Shown piece after piece: positions 22,401 through 37,400 of a DNA stretch of 64,000 nt. The notes under the pieces were generated by a model. The model was given only the letters and a program-made list of their open reading frames with translations, searched no databases and was not told the DNA's origin. This DNA comes from Owenia fusiformis (Eukaryota; Annelida; Polychaeta; Sabellida; Oweniidae): assembly GCA_903813345.2 (NCBI GenBank), contig CAIIXF020000011.1, positions 36,702,062 through 36,766,061 of the forward strand, given 5' to 3'. Numbering within the stretch: position 1 is the stretch's first letter; each line of letters opens with the position of its first letter. The position numbers were made by a program, and so were the translations under genes.

Positions 22401-25400
22401 CTATGACTTGTCACTTCTCTGCACAATCAAATATCAATTTGTCAACAAGCATTTAGTAAGATAATTCCCAATTATTCTGCTGTCTTCATAAAAGCATAAA
22501 CCCAATTTGTTTACTCTTTAGACCATTCATTAACCAACACACACTTTTCTTGAGGATGATGTTCTTTTGTAAAAGTGATTCTCTAAAAGGAGGAATTGCA
22601 CTAATTGATTTTGAAGAACATACCATGTAGTATATTGCATTTTGTGAATGTTATATCAGTTCTTGATTTTGAAGTACATCTTCCTGCCACATATTTTCAT
22701 TCAATTAAAGTACATTTTGAAGTACATACCATGTAGTATATTGTAGCAAAGCTAAACAAGGCAGTTGCTAACTTGGATTCTGGAACCTTCTTGACAACCT
22801 TTTCATCTGTGTAATCATCTTCATCCTCATCCTTCCTGCTACAGCATGCCCTGTAAAATGTTTTTAATCAGTTTTTATTTAAGACGAAGACCCATGATCT
22901 GTCTATAGCATACACGCATAGTCAGTGAAACCCTTGACATTATAGCATTGGGAGATGAAAACTATCTATTTACTAACTGTTAGCTACAAACATTTACTTT
23001 AATAGGGTTACATGTGTCATTATTTGGATTCAGACAAGAATATTTAAGTGCATGGTGGTAAACATTTTATTTGTTTCAAATCTTACTTCCCAATATTATG
23101 TCATTTTCTAGTTCCCTTATATTTCCTAAACTTTCATGCTCAAGTACAATATAATACATAATTCAGAATAACATGTTACCTTCATAATTCATACCATACC
23201 TGCAGAAATTTGATATCCAGCTGCAGTCTGGGAGTTGTGGATGATTTGAAAGCAGGTAACTTATGATAAGGACAAGGGAGAAGAAATTGTGAGTTCCACC
23301 CATTATCCAAATCAACAGATTGTAGAGGGATTTGGACATTATATTGTCGTTTATGTCTGGTTCAGGGCTGAAAAATAACATCTAAACTTCATACCAGAGA
23401 TTCATGCAATGAAACCCACCCATTTTAATACCTATGGCAACATGCTACCCCAAAAGTGACATTTTATTCCACATTACAGTTTTGAGGAAATTAAAATCTT
23501 AAACAGCTGTTGTTGGTTTCTTTCTATTAGAGTTTGGTAGTGTAATCTAATGGTTGATTTTCTCTACATTTCGGAGAGATATGTCACTGAGATGTAACAT
23601 TTTGGATTAATGTAAAAATGGTATTTTTTCCTAAAAATAATATGTAAGTCGCCGATCGTCTTACCTGTGGCTAGTATGTGGCGAGGAAATTCTTTGATTT
23701 TGTTGAGAAAAATGTCCAAATTGAAAAGAATCTTATGTATCTAATTAAGTGGCTCCTTCCAAAGCCACCGCAGTTGATTTAATTCCCACTCACTTCATTA
23801 AATGCATAAAATTATCATCCAAAAATTTATGACTTGTGTTGAACATGAGAGGGAAAATTACATTTTAATTATGACTGGCATTAAATCAGTTGTTACCACA
23901 ATGCATATTTTCTAATAAACTACAATCTTGGATTACAGTGTCAAGGATATTACAACCAATAATGAGACTTATTCAGGTAAATTATTTAACCAAAACCATA
24001 TGTGATTTAACAATTGTGAGATCTACAGTCTCTTCTTTCCCTTCATAGAGTCTCACAAGCTTTAGATAAGGAGAGACTCTGTTAAATCAGAATACGATTT
24101 AACCAAATGACATAAATTATAAATAGCCTAGGGCTTAATGCAAAATATGACTTACTCATACATAGCAGCTGGCAATGGTCCATCTGGTAGGTCATCAATT
24201 GTCAAAGGTCTCTTGGCCTTCCATACAACCAGCATCAAAATGTTGATAGCCACACTCAGTAAGATGCAGATGTAGTTCCATAAGGACCTGGCGATAACAG
24301 GGAAAATGGAAACTGAATGAGGGGAAAATGAATAATAGTAAATGCTTTTAAATTAAATACAATCAATGAACATTCAATTCAAGGAAACAAATGCGACTGG
24401 ATAAAAAATCATTTTTTACTTCTGTTAATCACAATATTTGGGATATTGATCAATGTCTGATCAATTTTTCCATTATTTGACAAAGCATTCAATTCTATTC
24501 CTTCTCATATAATTAATATCATTTAATTGTTATGAACATACCAGTTTTTGGATAAAAATGCTGCAATTGGGTTTGAGAGTATTTTCTTCTGGTAATAAAT
24601 ATCTTTTACAATATCATTGGTCCATTGCATAAAGTCTCGTATCTTGTTGCTAGGTGATGTTCTATCGATGCTCCATTTCATTTTTTCCTTGATTTCCTCA
24701 CGAAGAAGATTCTGAAAAAATTGAATAAATAAATGAAAAAAAGAATAGCTTTCAACCAATAATAATGAGAATATTTGAGTGAGATAAAGTGTATAAGCTA
24801 CTAATTAATACAATTAATACAGACTCTATCAATATCAAACCAGTGCAATTGGATAACCATAAACTGTTTTAATCATTTGTTTTATTAGATTATAAGTTTT
24901 TTTCTCTCTCAGAACACTAATTCATTCAGTCATTGATGTCATTTATACAGTTTAACCTGTGAACCATTGAACATTTTTGTCAGAGGGGTGTTCATTAACT
25001 GTTTTAATTGGTCTGATAATGAACATGAATTGGTTTTTACCTCGATCTGGATAAAATCACTAAACTCCTTTGTATTATTTATTGCCATTTCAAACCATAC
25101 CACAGCATTAATATCTATTTTAAATCATTTACAATGGAGCTATACAATTTACTGAGTCAATTTCCGGAGGTGTCAACAATCGTTTAACTGTTAATATAAT
25201 TCTACCTTGTTTTTAACTCTGAATGTCTTCTTCTGTAGGTAATCATCCTTCAAGACTTCAACAGACATTGTGTTCTTCTTGTAATACTTGAAAGCCTTCA
25301 TTTGCATGGGTGCCAAAGTGATACCTACAAGTATTATTCCACCTCATGTGAGAATCCACTCAGTCTAACATCAATTCCTTATGCGAAAGTTATCATTCGG

Positions 25401-28400
25401 GGAACTGTGACATATGGCTATATCTCAAAAACTGTTTGTCTAATCATTTTAATTTTTTGTGTGGGTAATAACCCAGTATATAATGGTTGATCCTAATATA
25501 AACAAGTTTTATTTTAGGTTAAAAAAACTGAACAAAAATATTTACATATTGAATTTTGAGATCGTAATACTCTCAATTTCCTTGATATATAATAAACAAG
25601 GTGTTCAAAAAGTTTTAATACACTGAAGATTCTCTGAATTTTCTTAAAAAAAGTATACTCCTAGCTTTTCAATCTGGATGATCTCCCTACCTTCTTTGCT
25701 ATCCATGAGTGGGTCTATGTCATACATACGTTGCAGGACTAAGTAGAAGTTAAAGCCTGTCTCTGTCAGTAGCTCCCTCATCTCATCTTTATCATTACCT
25801 TCCTGCAATAAGACAAACCTTGCCTAAATCAAAGTCTACTTCAAACTCCTTCAATTTAACATTTCCTTCTCCCATTTCATGATTTTATATTCCCTAAATT
25901 AAAGGATACTTAAATTCACTTCATATGAAATTGGAATGTTACCCCTTCCCCTCGAAATAAACTTTGTTTTCCTCTTGAAACTTGAAGACAATCCTTACCA
26001 TGATTCCTTTCATCAGATTCCCTCCTGCTTCTATCATTGCTTCCATTGTAGACTTCTTCTTACCAAATTTCTTTTTCTGAAAATAATATAAAAACATCTT
26101 TAAAACTTTTCAGTCGTTATCAAGTATACCAAGCTAACCCTAAACATATATAGTAGCCGAGACAACACAAGTCCCAAGTCTGTATATTTACTCTCATTTC
26201 TTCATTTTTAAGAGTTAAGTCATCACATTTTGCATGCACGTTCCTTGGAGAAATCCTAACATAAAATTTCATTGGTTTGGATTATAATTTATTTGTTAAA
26301 AAATAGGGAAATATTTTATTTTGATTGGTCTATAACAAAAATTTGCCATTTTGTAACAAATGCAACATTTTGACGAAATTAATAAAAGTCTCTACTTTTG
26401 GTGTAATTACTCCAAAATGACGAAATGTTTTCTTATTCAGCACAAATGTAGCTGTTTTAGGTAGTTGAGACATTTCAGTTGAAAAAATGGTATGCAGAAA
26501 CATGATGTTTTAAATAAAACGGGGCCAAAAACGGCCCATGAAGATGCCTGCATTATTTGAGATTTTGGCATGTTTCAATGGCCTGAAAAATGGATGGGGT
26601 AGGGGAGTGGCATACCTTTTGAACTTATTAAATCAAATGAATGATGACATATTTGATATCATCTTAAAGCTTGTAATGTGTGCTTCAATTTGGTACCCAT
26701 ATTATGACATCGAATTATATATTATGACATCACAGTGGTACCAAAAGGACCTTAAATGGAAAAAGAAGCACCAAAATGCAGCAAAATAACGGTGCGACTC
26801 CTACATTCTTTTGACAATTCACTACTTCTTGCCACAATCAATGTATGCATTTCTCATTGAGGTACACTTCCAATGCACAATCTGATGACTGGTAAAAAAT
26901 AACTAGTGATAGTTATTGTCAATAAGATAAGAGACACCATATTGTATCAGTCATTTATAACTTTTGAGTTTTATTAATAACGTCAAAATGTTGCATTCGT
27001 TGCACAAACTGGAACATTTTGATTATAGACCAATCAAAATTAAATGTTTCCCTATATTTAACAAATAAACTATAATCAAAACCAATGAAATTCTATGTTA
27101 GGATTTCTCCAAGGAATGTGCATGCAAAATTTGGTGACTTAACTCTTAAAAATGAAGAAATGAGAGTAAATATACAGACTTGGGACTTGTGTTGTCTCGG
27201 TTACTAAATATTATCCAAAAATAGCACAGTAAAAGCATCATTAAAATTGGTATGTCCAAAACAGGACATACAATTAAATGTACAGTATTTACTATAAGGT
27301 AATTATAAATCAATACTGTATTTATATTGTTTTATTCATGAACAATGGAGATATTCAAAATACCAAGTGAACAACACTTTTGTTCTGGATGTTACCTCTC
27401 ATATCATAACAAGCATATTGTTTATCATTTCTATGTAATAGACCTTCATTTAAAGTTACATGTATCATTTGTTTCAGGTACAAAATTATCTAACCTGATG
27501 TAGCTCAAAACACTCAGTCATACACCTGTACACAGCCTCTTTGTCCAAGGTATCCTTGATTTCCTGAAAAAAACAGTAAACTTAATTATGAACAAAAACC
27601 GAAAGAGAAATGTACAAATGTGATAATACATAATGTAGGATTTCAAATGAGAAAACTCAGTCTCTAAATGAACACTTTTCAGTTTTACTTTGGAACATCA
27701 ATAAAATTTCCGATAAACTTCATGATGGAAGAGATATACAAATGTTTTTCAATGACTTTCAAATCATATTATTGTGTGAGACATGGCTTTCACCAGAGTC
27801 TGAAATTTCTTTTGAAAACTACACTTGTCGTAATCTTGCAAGAAAATCAAAAAGCATGACTAATAGCCATTACTCAGGAGGACTGGCAGTACTGATTAGT
27901 GATGTATATAGTAAAAATGGTATTGAAATTCTTTCACAGTCACATGACTTTTTTGTGTGGTTAAAATTCAATTCCAATCATTTCAATATTACAGAAGATT
28001 TGTATTTATATTGCTTTGTATATTTACCATTTAAAGGTTCTTCATATGAATTTGTAACTGGTTGTAGTAATATTGACATTTTAGAAAAATCTTTAGCTTA
28101 TTATCAAACATTAGGAAAAACTATTATATGTGGAGACATGAATGCTAGAACTGCTCAGTTACCTGATTTTAACATTAATATACCTGGCAGTAATGGTGAT
28201 ATACCAATACCAGTATATGAAAATGGTGACACTGTTCATAATTTGCTAGATATAAACGAGGTCTTAGTTAGTAATCGAACTTCTATGGACAAAAATGCAA
28301 AGGCAGTCTCTCAAACTCATGGAAGAGAATTTTTATCACTATGCAAAACTGCTAATATGAAAATACTTAATGGTCGCCTTTATCAAGATAAAAACTTAGG

Positions 28401-31400
28401 GAAATTTACATGTTATCGCAATGTTATGCACAAATCTAACAAAGACCCCAACTTCGGAAAATCAGTTATTGATTATGTTGCAGCTCAATCAAATACTATT
28501 TCCTTATTCACTGATTTTAAAGTTCATGATAGGCGTGTTGAGTCTGACCATGCACCATTACATTTTTCTATATCATTAAAAAGTGAAACTGATAATCAAA
28601 GAAAATCATCAAATTTTCAATCAGAATCTCTGAACATTAAAACATATAAATCATACAAATGGGATCCTCTAAAGAAAAATGAATTTAAACATAAGTTATC
28701 TGATAATATAAGTAATGACCTTTTAACATCATTTTACACTGAACTTGGATGTAATGATATAGGATCTGACGAATTAGTAAATAAACTCCTAAATGTAATT
28801 CATTATGCATCTAATGACACTTTCCAATTTAAAAAATTAAAAACCACAAAAAGGCATACCTTTCCGATTAATTCATGGTTCAATGATGAATGTAAATCTT
28901 TAAAGAAACAAGTCCATGAGGCAATAAAACTTAAATTTGACGATGATATTATAAATAGTTTAATAAAACAATATAATCATACTAAACAACGAGAAAAGAG
29001 AAGGTTTAAAGCAGGAATGCTCAATAGTTTAATTCAGAATAAATGCAGATACTCTACAGATTTCTGGAAACTGATTAATGCAATGCCAGGAAATAAAATT
29101 AAAGAGATGCCAGTCCCATCTAAAGATCTATTCAACTTCTTCAAAAGTCTATCTAAACCTCCAAACATAGATTATTTTGATGATAATGCACTTGAGGAAA
29201 TGAATCATTTTGTTACAAAATATCAAATTAATCCTGGAGATAAAAAATTCAAACTTTGCAATGATACCATCAACATGAAAATTACTCAAGCCGAGGTTCA
29301 ATGTGCTTTGAAAAGAGTAAATGCAAACAAATCAGCGGGTATTGATGGTATTCCATCCAATATTTTAAAAAATTGTGAAACCCTTGTTTCTGATTTTACA
29401 GCACTTTTTAATGCTATTTTCGAAAAGGGAGAATATCCAAGTGACTGGAGTATTGGTATGCTCAGTGCACTTTATAAACAAGGCAGCCGTTTTCAAGCTG
29501 ATAATTATAGAGGCATTAATGTACTGGCCTGTATAGGGAATTTATTTGACTCAGTTATTCAAAATCGTCTTGTCTTTAATGCTGGAGTGCAAAATTCACC
29601 AGACCCACTTCAGGGTGCTTACAAAGAAAATAGACGTACAACTGATAATATTTTTATTTTGCAAACATTAATTAACAAATTCAAACAGCATAAGAAACCA
29701 TTATATACATGTATGATTGATTTTAAGAAGGCTTTTGATTATATAGATCGCTCAGTATTGTTATATAAGCTGTGTAAAGCTGGAATTCACCCACATACTA
29801 AAATGTACAGGATTATAGAGAATATGTACTCTAAATCTAAGTCATGCCTTAAATTAGAAAACGGAATCACTAAAACTTTTGACACTGAAATAGGAGTTTT
29901 GCAAGGAAGTGTTTTAAGTACATTTTTGTTCAATCACTTCATGGATGACCTAAATGAAGTATTACCACTAAGATGTGGCGTTATCGTAAAAGATGCCAGG
30001 TTCAACCATCTTCTATGGGCAGATGATCTAGTACTCATTTCCGAATCACATAATGGACTTCAGTTATTATTAGATTCACTCTTCTCTTTCTGTAAAATTA
30101 ATAGACTCATAGTTAATACCTTAAAAACAAAGGTACTCATTTTTAACTCTAAAGTTTCTGCCCCTTTCACTTTTAATGATCAAGAAATTGAACGTGTAAG
30201 TAAATATAAATATCTAGGAGTAATTCTTACTGATAATAATAAATTTGATATCAACACAAGTTATCTCAAAGAACAATCACGAAAGGCAATATTCAAAATC
30301 AAACAGCAGTATAAGAAATTCAATGACGTGCCACCTGATGTTGCTCTTCACCTTTTTGATTCATTAGTCAGTCCAATACTATGTTATGGCTGTGAAATTT
30401 GGTATGACAAGAAGCAGATGAAAGCGATTGAAACAATACATTTGTCCTTTTTGAAATCTATTTTAGGTGTCAAAACTCAAACAGCTAATCCCGCAGTGTA
30501 TGGTGACCTTGGTAAATTTCCTTTATCTATCAAAATTGAATTATCAATTGTGAAATACTGGTTAAGACTTATTAAACTACCAGAATCTAATATTTTAAAC
30601 CAGGCTTACTTATATGGACAAGAAAAACATGAATTAGGATTTAAATCTTGGTCTGGAAAGGTTTATGATATACTTCATAAATGTGAACTAACAGAGTACT
30701 GGGATGACCAAAGCCAAATTACAGACCACTTAGTAAATTTGGTTGACAAGAAATTAAAGAATATGTTTGTAGAAAATTGGAAAAAGGACATTTTGATATA
30801 TCCCAAATTAAGAACATATAAGCTGTTTAAGAAAGATTTTGCATTAGAACCATATACAAAGTTAGACAATAAAAAATATAGATTAGCAATAAGTAGATTT
30901 AGGTTGAGTTCACATCAGTTAAAAATAGAAACAGGAAGACACACAAAGCCAAAATCCAAACCTGTAAATGAAAGATTATGTAATATATGTAATTGTGTAG
31001 AAGATGAATTTCACTTTATCATAAATTGTACAAAGCATTCTCAACACAGGCAAATATTTTTCAGCAAAATTTCTGAAACATTACCAAAATTTGATTTAAA
31101 TAGTGATAATTTATTTACAAATATAATTTCAAGTGATAATACCATCGTACAACGGCATCTTGGTAAATTTATATATCACTCATTTAACAATTTAGAATAG
31201 TCAGCATATTTTGTACATCACACTTAAAAATATTCTGCCTCTCTTGTATGCTTTCAATATGCATATGGAATTTTTGTACATTACTTTGTAAATGTAGAAG
31301 TAGTTTTAGTTAGTCTTAGTGAGTAGTTGTGACTAATGTAATCATGTAATGATACAATATGTCAATAAAAGTTATATAATATAACAGTATAATAATTGTC

Positions 31401-34400
31401 AATTAATTTAATATTGGCCAGCTTTAACAATAAGCTCCCTGATTCTACAGTATTTCTGTTGTTACACAGAATGATGGACATATTATACCTTATTTGCTGA
31501 TGTATAACATATTGTACCTTATTTGCTTATGTATAAGCACATGCTGTTTCTTTTCACATTAGATCATGGTTTTGGGATATTTGGGGTTTGTTTTTCTTTT
31601 GACAGTTATAGTATACACTTAGAGTTTACTTTTTTTGCTAGGTTTCAGTACAACTTTTTGTCCTTTCCCTTTGGCACTTGTGTTAAGATATTTATCATTA
31701 ATTGCTAACCTTGGCAACTTGGTACGCCTCTGGACTGTTCTCCTCAATGAGGGAAATCAACACCTGACTAATGATAGACCTCAGCTCCAGGACCTGCAAG
31801 ACATAACTTAGACATTTACTTGGGTTTTATGTATTATACGGGAGGTCTTTTGAGGGATCTATAAAGGGTTATAAGGGGGGTTGTATTTGATCTACACTGT
31901 TGCTCATAAATATGGAATATTTTACAGATACGAACTGTTCGATGGAATTTCTACAAAACGGTAACATTTTGATGAAAATTCGTAATGTGTTCTCATTCCC
32001 TCATCAGTTTTGTATATAAAACTGATTGGTATGAAAAATTAAAACATTTATGGTTGATTAAACTTGTATTCACTCAGGTGACCCCATGACCTTATGATAT
32101 TGTTAACTTGAAATAGGTGTCCAAATCTTAGTTGTAATCATTGTGCACAATTTATAAGAATTTAATTTATAGTTGGAAGAGATTTTAGAAGGCATGCCCC
32201 ATAGAATAAGCGAAAAAGAGCATGGTAGGTCATAGGGATGGCGCTCTCTGACATGAAACAAACTGCCATTGCCAGGACCCTAGGGGTGTGTCAGGAACAG
32301 TCTCTAAAATTTTGCAGTGGTACCAAAGGCACTAGAATATGACTCCAGGTCACAGCAATAGTAACCCTAGAGAGAAAAATGTAAGAAAATACCACCACCT
32401 GCTGCATTTATGTCATCAAAATCGCTTTAAGTCAACCAGAAGTCTACGAGATGAATGGCTGTCCCACCTCAAAACCCGTGTTCCAGAGCTATAGACAACC
32501 AGTGATTTCTTTATAACGGATGCAAGGCCACGAAACCTTTAAAGAGTCCACAGCTGACTGATCATAACAAAGAAAGGTGCCTTCAATGGGCAGGAAAGCA
32601 CCAAAACGTTGGACCTAATCTTTGGTGTCATATGACAGCATGTGAAGAAATAAGATGTGTCCTCCAAAAAGTTAATAATTGTGTTCGTTTCTGTCGTAGA
32701 CCCAGGGAAAGAGACAATAAGGACACTTACTGATGTGGCAGTCCATGAAGGCGACCCTATTTATATTTGGAGCAGTATTACAGAGGTTGTTTGGAGCAGT
32801 ACTACAGAAAGTGCACCCCCTTGGTGATTCCCAAACATAATTTCAGAGTAAATTTACTTTTTGGACCTCCACCAAGTACCACATGTAAACAGAGTGTTTT
32901 TGGGCAACATTCAACTGCAGAGTGATCATGCTGTTGCATATGCTAGTGGCATTGTGTTGGATTACACCAGGGCAGGCAATGTGGACCAGCTACTATGGGC
33001 ACAAAAGTCAGCCAATCAGGCTAATGCAGAGCAAATGTGGGACGACCTTGGTAATGAGATTCGTGACTTGGACCCCCACCTCAAAATTTAGACACGTTAC
33101 GCACTGCCCAGATTGAGGAATGGGGCCTTATTTCACTTTGAAAGGTCAGATGTTTCATTCAATGCTGGTCCCGTAGGGTTGATGCTCTGATTGCAGCACA
33201 AAGAGGACATAACGCATATTAGTGCTATCATTGGATAGAGGACACTTCAATCTTCATGACCAGATGTTTATTTTGTTTGATCTGCTTTACATGACGATTT
33301 GGATCGGGGTGTTTTGAAAATGCAAAAATTCTTAGCGTACCCCTGTTTAAGTAACAGTAATTTTTTAAACTTAAATTTTAATATTTTTTCTCTAAAAATG
33401 TTGATTTGTAGGTGAAATATGTGGTTATGATTTGCCTAGAAAATAAATGTCTGAGCCAACTCCAAATAAATGTTCTCTTACTCCAAACTTTGAATTCTGA
33501 GCTGCCAAATCTAATATTCCATATTTATGAGCAACAGTGTATAGATTTAAATAAAATATAGGGGCAAAAACAAAGGGTAGATGTATATGATTTATTTCAT
33601 GAATAAAAATTACTATCTTCCTGTATGTTCGGTTAAATTATTTGATGAGGTATTAGGTCAAAAATAAGGGGTAAGGTGATCTGAATAATCAGGTAGAAAA
33701 CGTTCAACTTAAGAAATCAAAATCTCAGATAGGCCCCTCTTCTCTCTTGGTGGGAGGGGGGGGGGGGTATACAAGTACACAAACACATCACAATTATTCC
33801 CAGAATTTAATCTTCTAATTTTCAGAATTGATTCTCTTTTCCCAGAAAATATTCTGTTAATTCTCAGAATCATTTCCGGAGTTGATTCATATTCTCTGTA
33901 ACACTAAATGAGTTAATGGTATAATAAAAAACAGAATTAAAATATGTTTACAAAAGATATGGTCTCTCTATGTAATTGATAGCAGATTAAATGTAGGGCA
34001 TTAACAAACAATAATCATTAATTGATGGCAGTCATTGACGAATTATTGAAAAGTGAACATGCTATTTAACAAGAATCAGACAATACAGCAACTTCACAAC
34101 ACATTTTTTCATTTAGTTGGAAGCCTTTTATTCACTCGAACACCCATTCAAACCCATGAAGCATAATCCATTCCGAAATTATGAATACACTTATTCAAAT
34201 AGACATGCAATATGGCTATGTCATTTCATAATTAGAAATCTAGACATTATTAAAGCAGTGTAAATAGAGATATCTGAAGGTGCATAGAAATGTTTGTTTA
34301 TACTAGACTGCCGCAATTGCACTTAATTGTGTATTATATTACATTTATTTTAGCAGATATTGTCTCATGGACAGTATGCCAAATGTACACCTAGTTTCAT

Positions 34401-37400
34401 ATTATCCCATATCAATTAATTATGAACTACCTGGATGATTAAGTACTTCAATTTACTATTTTTCCAATAATAAAAGTCAGTAAAAGTCATTGTAAATCTC
34501 AATCATGGAACTTAAAACAACTAATTTTGTTGATATGCCATTTCGAAATCGCTGATTTCTATACTGGTATATGATAGATACGCTATCTGCCATCAATACA
34601 TGTATAAAATCCTGATTCTGGCTCGTGAATACAGTTGTCTAGGGATATATGTTTTATAAACATGATTATATAGTGTGGCTTTCAATTCTGCTCCACATTG
34701 TCTTGTGAAGTGGAAATAAGAAAGAAAAGCATGGTGCATGTGAGGAAAAAGGAGGTTTTAAATGAAAGTGAATTCTGTGAAATGTATTCACAAAATTGGA
34801 GATCAGCCAATATATCTAGGATGAGATCGTTCTTTTAGAAGCAAAAAGGAAGTGAAATAATTTGGGAAAGTCAAGCTTTCCATTTAAAATATATATTGTA
34901 CATTGTATGTACATTGTATGTATATTGTATGTTTATTGTATGTGGATTGTGTTCTCTTAAGATGGATGATAGATAATTCAATTCAATTAAATAATTCAAG
35001 TCATATAAACCAATGAAAAAGCAAATACAAATTGTTTGCTACTCATTAAAATCAAGAGAAAAACCCTTGAGGAACTGCTTGCATTACTTCAATTCCGCAT
35101 GCATCTTGTATTCAAATCATGCCAAACTTCACTTACAAGTCTCGGAGGAAAGTGCAGCGCTCCATAATCATTAAGCTTTTAAAATGAATTGAAGCAATAT
35201 AATATACGATGTATGAAAAGATGTCACCACCATATGGCAAGTTATTGCAAGGGTTACAAGAGCGTAGCAGTTTGTTAAAGATGTTGAACACTGACTGAAT
35301 GTCAGTCATGTAAAGTGGCTATAACAATATGTTACCATTTATCAGTGGTGACACAATAATAATATGTTACCATTTATCAGTGGTGACACAATAACAATAT
35401 GTTACCATTTATCAATGGTGACACAATAACAATATGTAACCATTTATCAATGGTGACACAATAACAATATGTTACCATTTATCAGTGGTGACACAATAAT
35501 AATATGTTACCATTTATCAGTGGTGACACAATAACAATATGTTACCATTTATCAATGGTGACACAATAACAATATGTTACCATTTATCAGTGGTGACACA
35601 ATAATAATATGTTACCATTTATCAGTGGTGACACAATAACAATATGTTACCATTTATCAGTGGTGACACAATAACAATATGTTACCATTTATCAGTGGTG
35701 ACACAATAATAATATGTTACCATTTATCAGTGGTGACACAATAACAATATGTTACCATTTATCAGTGGTGACACAATAACAATATGTTACCATTTATCAG
35801 TGGTGACACAATAACAATATGTTACCATTTATCAGTGGTGACACGATAACAATATGTTACCATTTATCAGTGGTGACACGATAACAATATGTTACCATTT
35901 ATCAATGGTGACACAATAACAATATGTTACCATTTATCAGTGGTGACACAATAAGCAATGCTATAACATTACTAGGAGTAAAATAATATTGCAAGCTAAC
36001 ATTGTAACATATTCCTAAATTAAAATATATAAAATATACAAAATGCATCTAAAATAAATTATGCTATTTTATGACAAGCAAATATTTGTTGCGGTCCCTT
36101 TAGACAATCAACTTATTTGGATAGAATCTTATTTCAACCTCAGTCTGTAAAACTTTTACATTTTATATACATGTATCAAGAACTTGGCTGACTTTATTTA
36201 ATATTAACTTTGTATGAAATATTTGCGATGAAAACTTGTGCAATGTAGAAAAGCCTTGTATAATACTTCTGTTAATTGTATATGAGAGAACAATTCATGC
36301 AAACAAATTGCAAGAATATAATAAAAACTTTTTATACAAATATGACATCTTTAATGCCACACTTTTATATTCCTATAAATAATATATGTGGCAAAATTAA
36401 TCATTGATAATACACAGCCTCAAATAAAGAAATCTCATCAATTCATTTTCTAGCAGCAAAAGGGAATTTGGCATTTGCCAAAGGTCAAAAATTCTAATTA
36501 ACTGAACTATCGTCATCTGATTTTTTTGCATTCCTATACAAAAGGCTTATACCAACATGTCTATTCATTTCATTCCTTGACAATTTTGCACATTTTCAGT
36601 TTTTAACTTTCAAATCATGTTCTCCATTGCATCTTACCTGGTCAGGATCACATGCTATATCACGGGCCCGAAGAATGAAGTTAATGTAGTCGACAACTTT
36701 GTTGTTCAGGATCACCACTCTGTTGGCTTGGTTACCCTAAAAAAGATCTTAAAAATAAATGCATGTCGCAAAAATACATGAGATGGATCAAAACTGAACA
36801 CAGAAAAGTATTTAATGTTTCAACTTCTGTTAAACCACCCTCTAAATTTTATTACTATGAAATAAATTTTTAATAAATATAGATTATAGATTTTGGATTG
36901 ATTCAAAAAGAGCACGTGGGTTATCGCAAACAATTTTAGAAGGTTATATCTTGGATTATGACTATTTTCTGACAATGAAGACAAGTTGATCTTTTAGATC
37001 AATTCATTATCTCTAAGAAAATTATGCACAGTAATAATAAATTCAAACAAACTCGGAGATATTTAACTAGCAATTAACCCATCAACACACTTTTTGACCC
37101 CATTTTGAAGATGTTGACCGCATTTTCACCAAAAATGCAATTATTTTTTACAATGTTTAATGCATTACTATTCTTTATTTTGATGTATCAAATAGTTCTT
37201 GAAAGAAAAACTTAATTGCATTAAGAGAAGTGTTCCCCATGTTATTTCTCCATTGAAAAATCTCATGCTATCCATTGGTTTCAGTTCATTATGGTCATCC
37301 AAATTGAATATCTTTAAAGTCCCTGGAGCAATCAAATTTTCCTTTTAGGAAATCGAACATGTCTCAAAGCATATTCTAATTATGCATTCAACAATATAAT

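Noticed and set aside
35335-35955. CRISPR-like regular repeats
   Set aside because: Units are contiguous 35-bp tandem copies without unique spacers, in a eukaryotic intron.
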